7,812 nucleotides of DNA, from assembly GCA_964384025.1 (NCBI GenBank), contig CAYLJJ010000170.1:1-7812 (forward strand), read 5' to 3'. Shown in pieces: positions 7,224 to 7,812 of the stretch (position 1 is its first letter; every line of letters starts with the position of its first letter). This stretch comes from CAYLJJ01 sp964384025 (lineage in GTDB: Bacteria; Myxococcota_A; Bradymonadia; UBA7976; UBA1532). Both the position numbers and the translations under genes were made by a program. The notes beneath the pieces are model-generated. The model had not been told where the DNA came from. It did not search any database and saw nothing but the letters and a program-made list of their open reading frames with translations.

Positions 7224-7812
7224 TTAAGGGCAGAAGTTGCTGCAGACGTCCGCCTGGTCGGGGTTCGCATCGTCGGGGCAGTTGTCGTCGACGTCGCAGA
7301 CACCGTCGTGGTCGCGGTCACCACCCTCAGGACAGGCGTCGCAGACATCGCCGGTGCCGTCCGTATCTCCGTCGTCCTGGTTGGCGTTCGGGTATGCAGG
7401 GCAGTTGTCCACATCGCCGCAGATGAGGTCGTCGTCCTGGTCATTGCGCGGGGCGAGCGGGCAGTCGTCGCAGACATCGCCTATGCCGTCGCAGTCCTCG
7501 TCCTCCTGGCCGGAGTTCGCATTCCAGACGCAGTTGTCGTCGGGGTTGCAAACGCCGTCGAGATCGTCGTCCACGTCTTCGTCCACGGTACCGTCGCAGT
7601 CGTTGTCGAGGCCGTCGCAGAGTTCCTCGTTTACGTCGCCGAGCGTACAGAGCAAGTTACCAGCCTCACAGACGATGCTGTCGTCCTCGCAGAGATCCGC
7701 GTCTGCGCCGTCGCAGGCCGCGCCCAGACCCGGATCCTCGTCACCGTCGGCGCTCGCCGGGTCACAGTCATTGTCCTGACCGTCGCAGATGTCGAGATCA
7801 TCGTCACCGTCG
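7224..7812 (-). CDS. MopE-motif / thrombospondin type-3 repeat protein, partial (C-terminal 195 aa)
   Basis: The frame is open from the right edge to the TAA at 7226-7224, so the start and most of the gene lie outside the window. Numbering from the edge: MopE-type putative metal-binding motifs CDGQDNDCD (9-17), CDGADADLC (33-41) and CDGLDNDCDG (65-74), then a run of type-3 thrombospondin-like calcium-binding repeats about 80-190 with five DxC units (DNCVWN, DDCPLA, DNCPAY, DACPEGG, DNCPDDAN). The very high Asp and Cys content implies a secreted, calcium-loaded, disulfide-stabilised stalk. Such proteins are abundant in Myxococcota and Bradymonadales. It ends abruptly as ADVCSNFCP, with no membrane anchor, sorting tail or outer-membrane domain, so any anchor must be N-terminal. 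It shares strand with the following paralogue relic, about 26 bases away. The cargo or binding partner is unknown. An internal TTG at 7655 is not a true start, because the coding pattern continues upstream of it. Confidence 0.92.
   Translation of the reverse strand, partial: DGDDDLDICDGQDNDCDPASADGDEDPGLGAACDGADADLCEDDSIVCEAGNLLCTLGDVNEELCDGLDNDCDGTVDEDVDDDLDGVCNPDDNCVWNANSGQEDEDCDGIGDVCDDCPLAPRNDQDDDLICGDVDNCPAYPNANQDDGDTDGTGDVCDACPEGGDRDHDGVCDVDDNCPDDANPDQADVCSNFCP

Noticed and set aside
7237..7779. A 180-residue Ser/Gln-rich plus-strand open frame
   Set aside because: It is the mirror of the repetitive Asp/Cys codons of the MopE/TSP3 gene (GTC/GAC, TCG/CGA), a usual artefact over such repeats.

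Overview
The window looks like an accessory stretch of a Myxococcota/Bradymonadales-type (former Deltaproteobacteria) chromosome. The right third encodes secreted, aspartate- and cysteine-rich proteins typical of those bacteria: a MopE-motif plus thrombospondin type-3 repeat protein, and a lipoprotein with a PKD-like domain and a 'TDVDLHLL' C-terminal domain. The organism assignment is an inference from protein style; there is no rRNA or other phylogenetic marker here.

Layout, left to right. (1) 45-3737, minus strand: one large hybrid sensor histidine kinase (1230 aa; two membrane segments, long periplasmic sensor region, HAMP, two PAS, HisKA, HATPase, two receiver domains). It stops just after the conserved lysine of the second receiver, so its C-terminus appears cut short. 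(2) 3738-5697: about 2 kb without an intact gene. It holds a 211-bp inverted-repeat element (3906-4116), a frameshifted and internally deleted IS91-type transposase remnant (4379-4985, minus), a short plus-strand fragment resembling the N-terminus of an IS200-like/RAYT transposase (5192-5317) and a strong hairpin (5571-5590). I read this as a graveyard of mobile elements. (3) 5698-6867, minus: intact secreted lipoprotein with an 8-residue tandem repeat in its acidic linker. (4) 6926-~7197, minus: broken copy of the C-terminus of a paralogue of that lipoprotein, ending in nearly the same residues. (5) 7224 to the right edge, minus: C-terminal 195 aa of the MopE/TSP3 protein, which continues beyond the window.

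Genes 3 to 5 all point left and look like a cluster of exported calcium- or metal-binding and surface proteins with local duplication and decay. A possible promoter just upstream suggests the lipoprotein is transcribed on its own. The kinase is a separate signalling gene of visibly lower GC than the right side. No adjacent separate response regulator or Hpt gene is visible. I found no CRISPR array, tRNA, rRNA or convincing new multi-gene system. The most useful leads are the decayed paralogue, the inverted-repeat element and the clipped kinase terminus.
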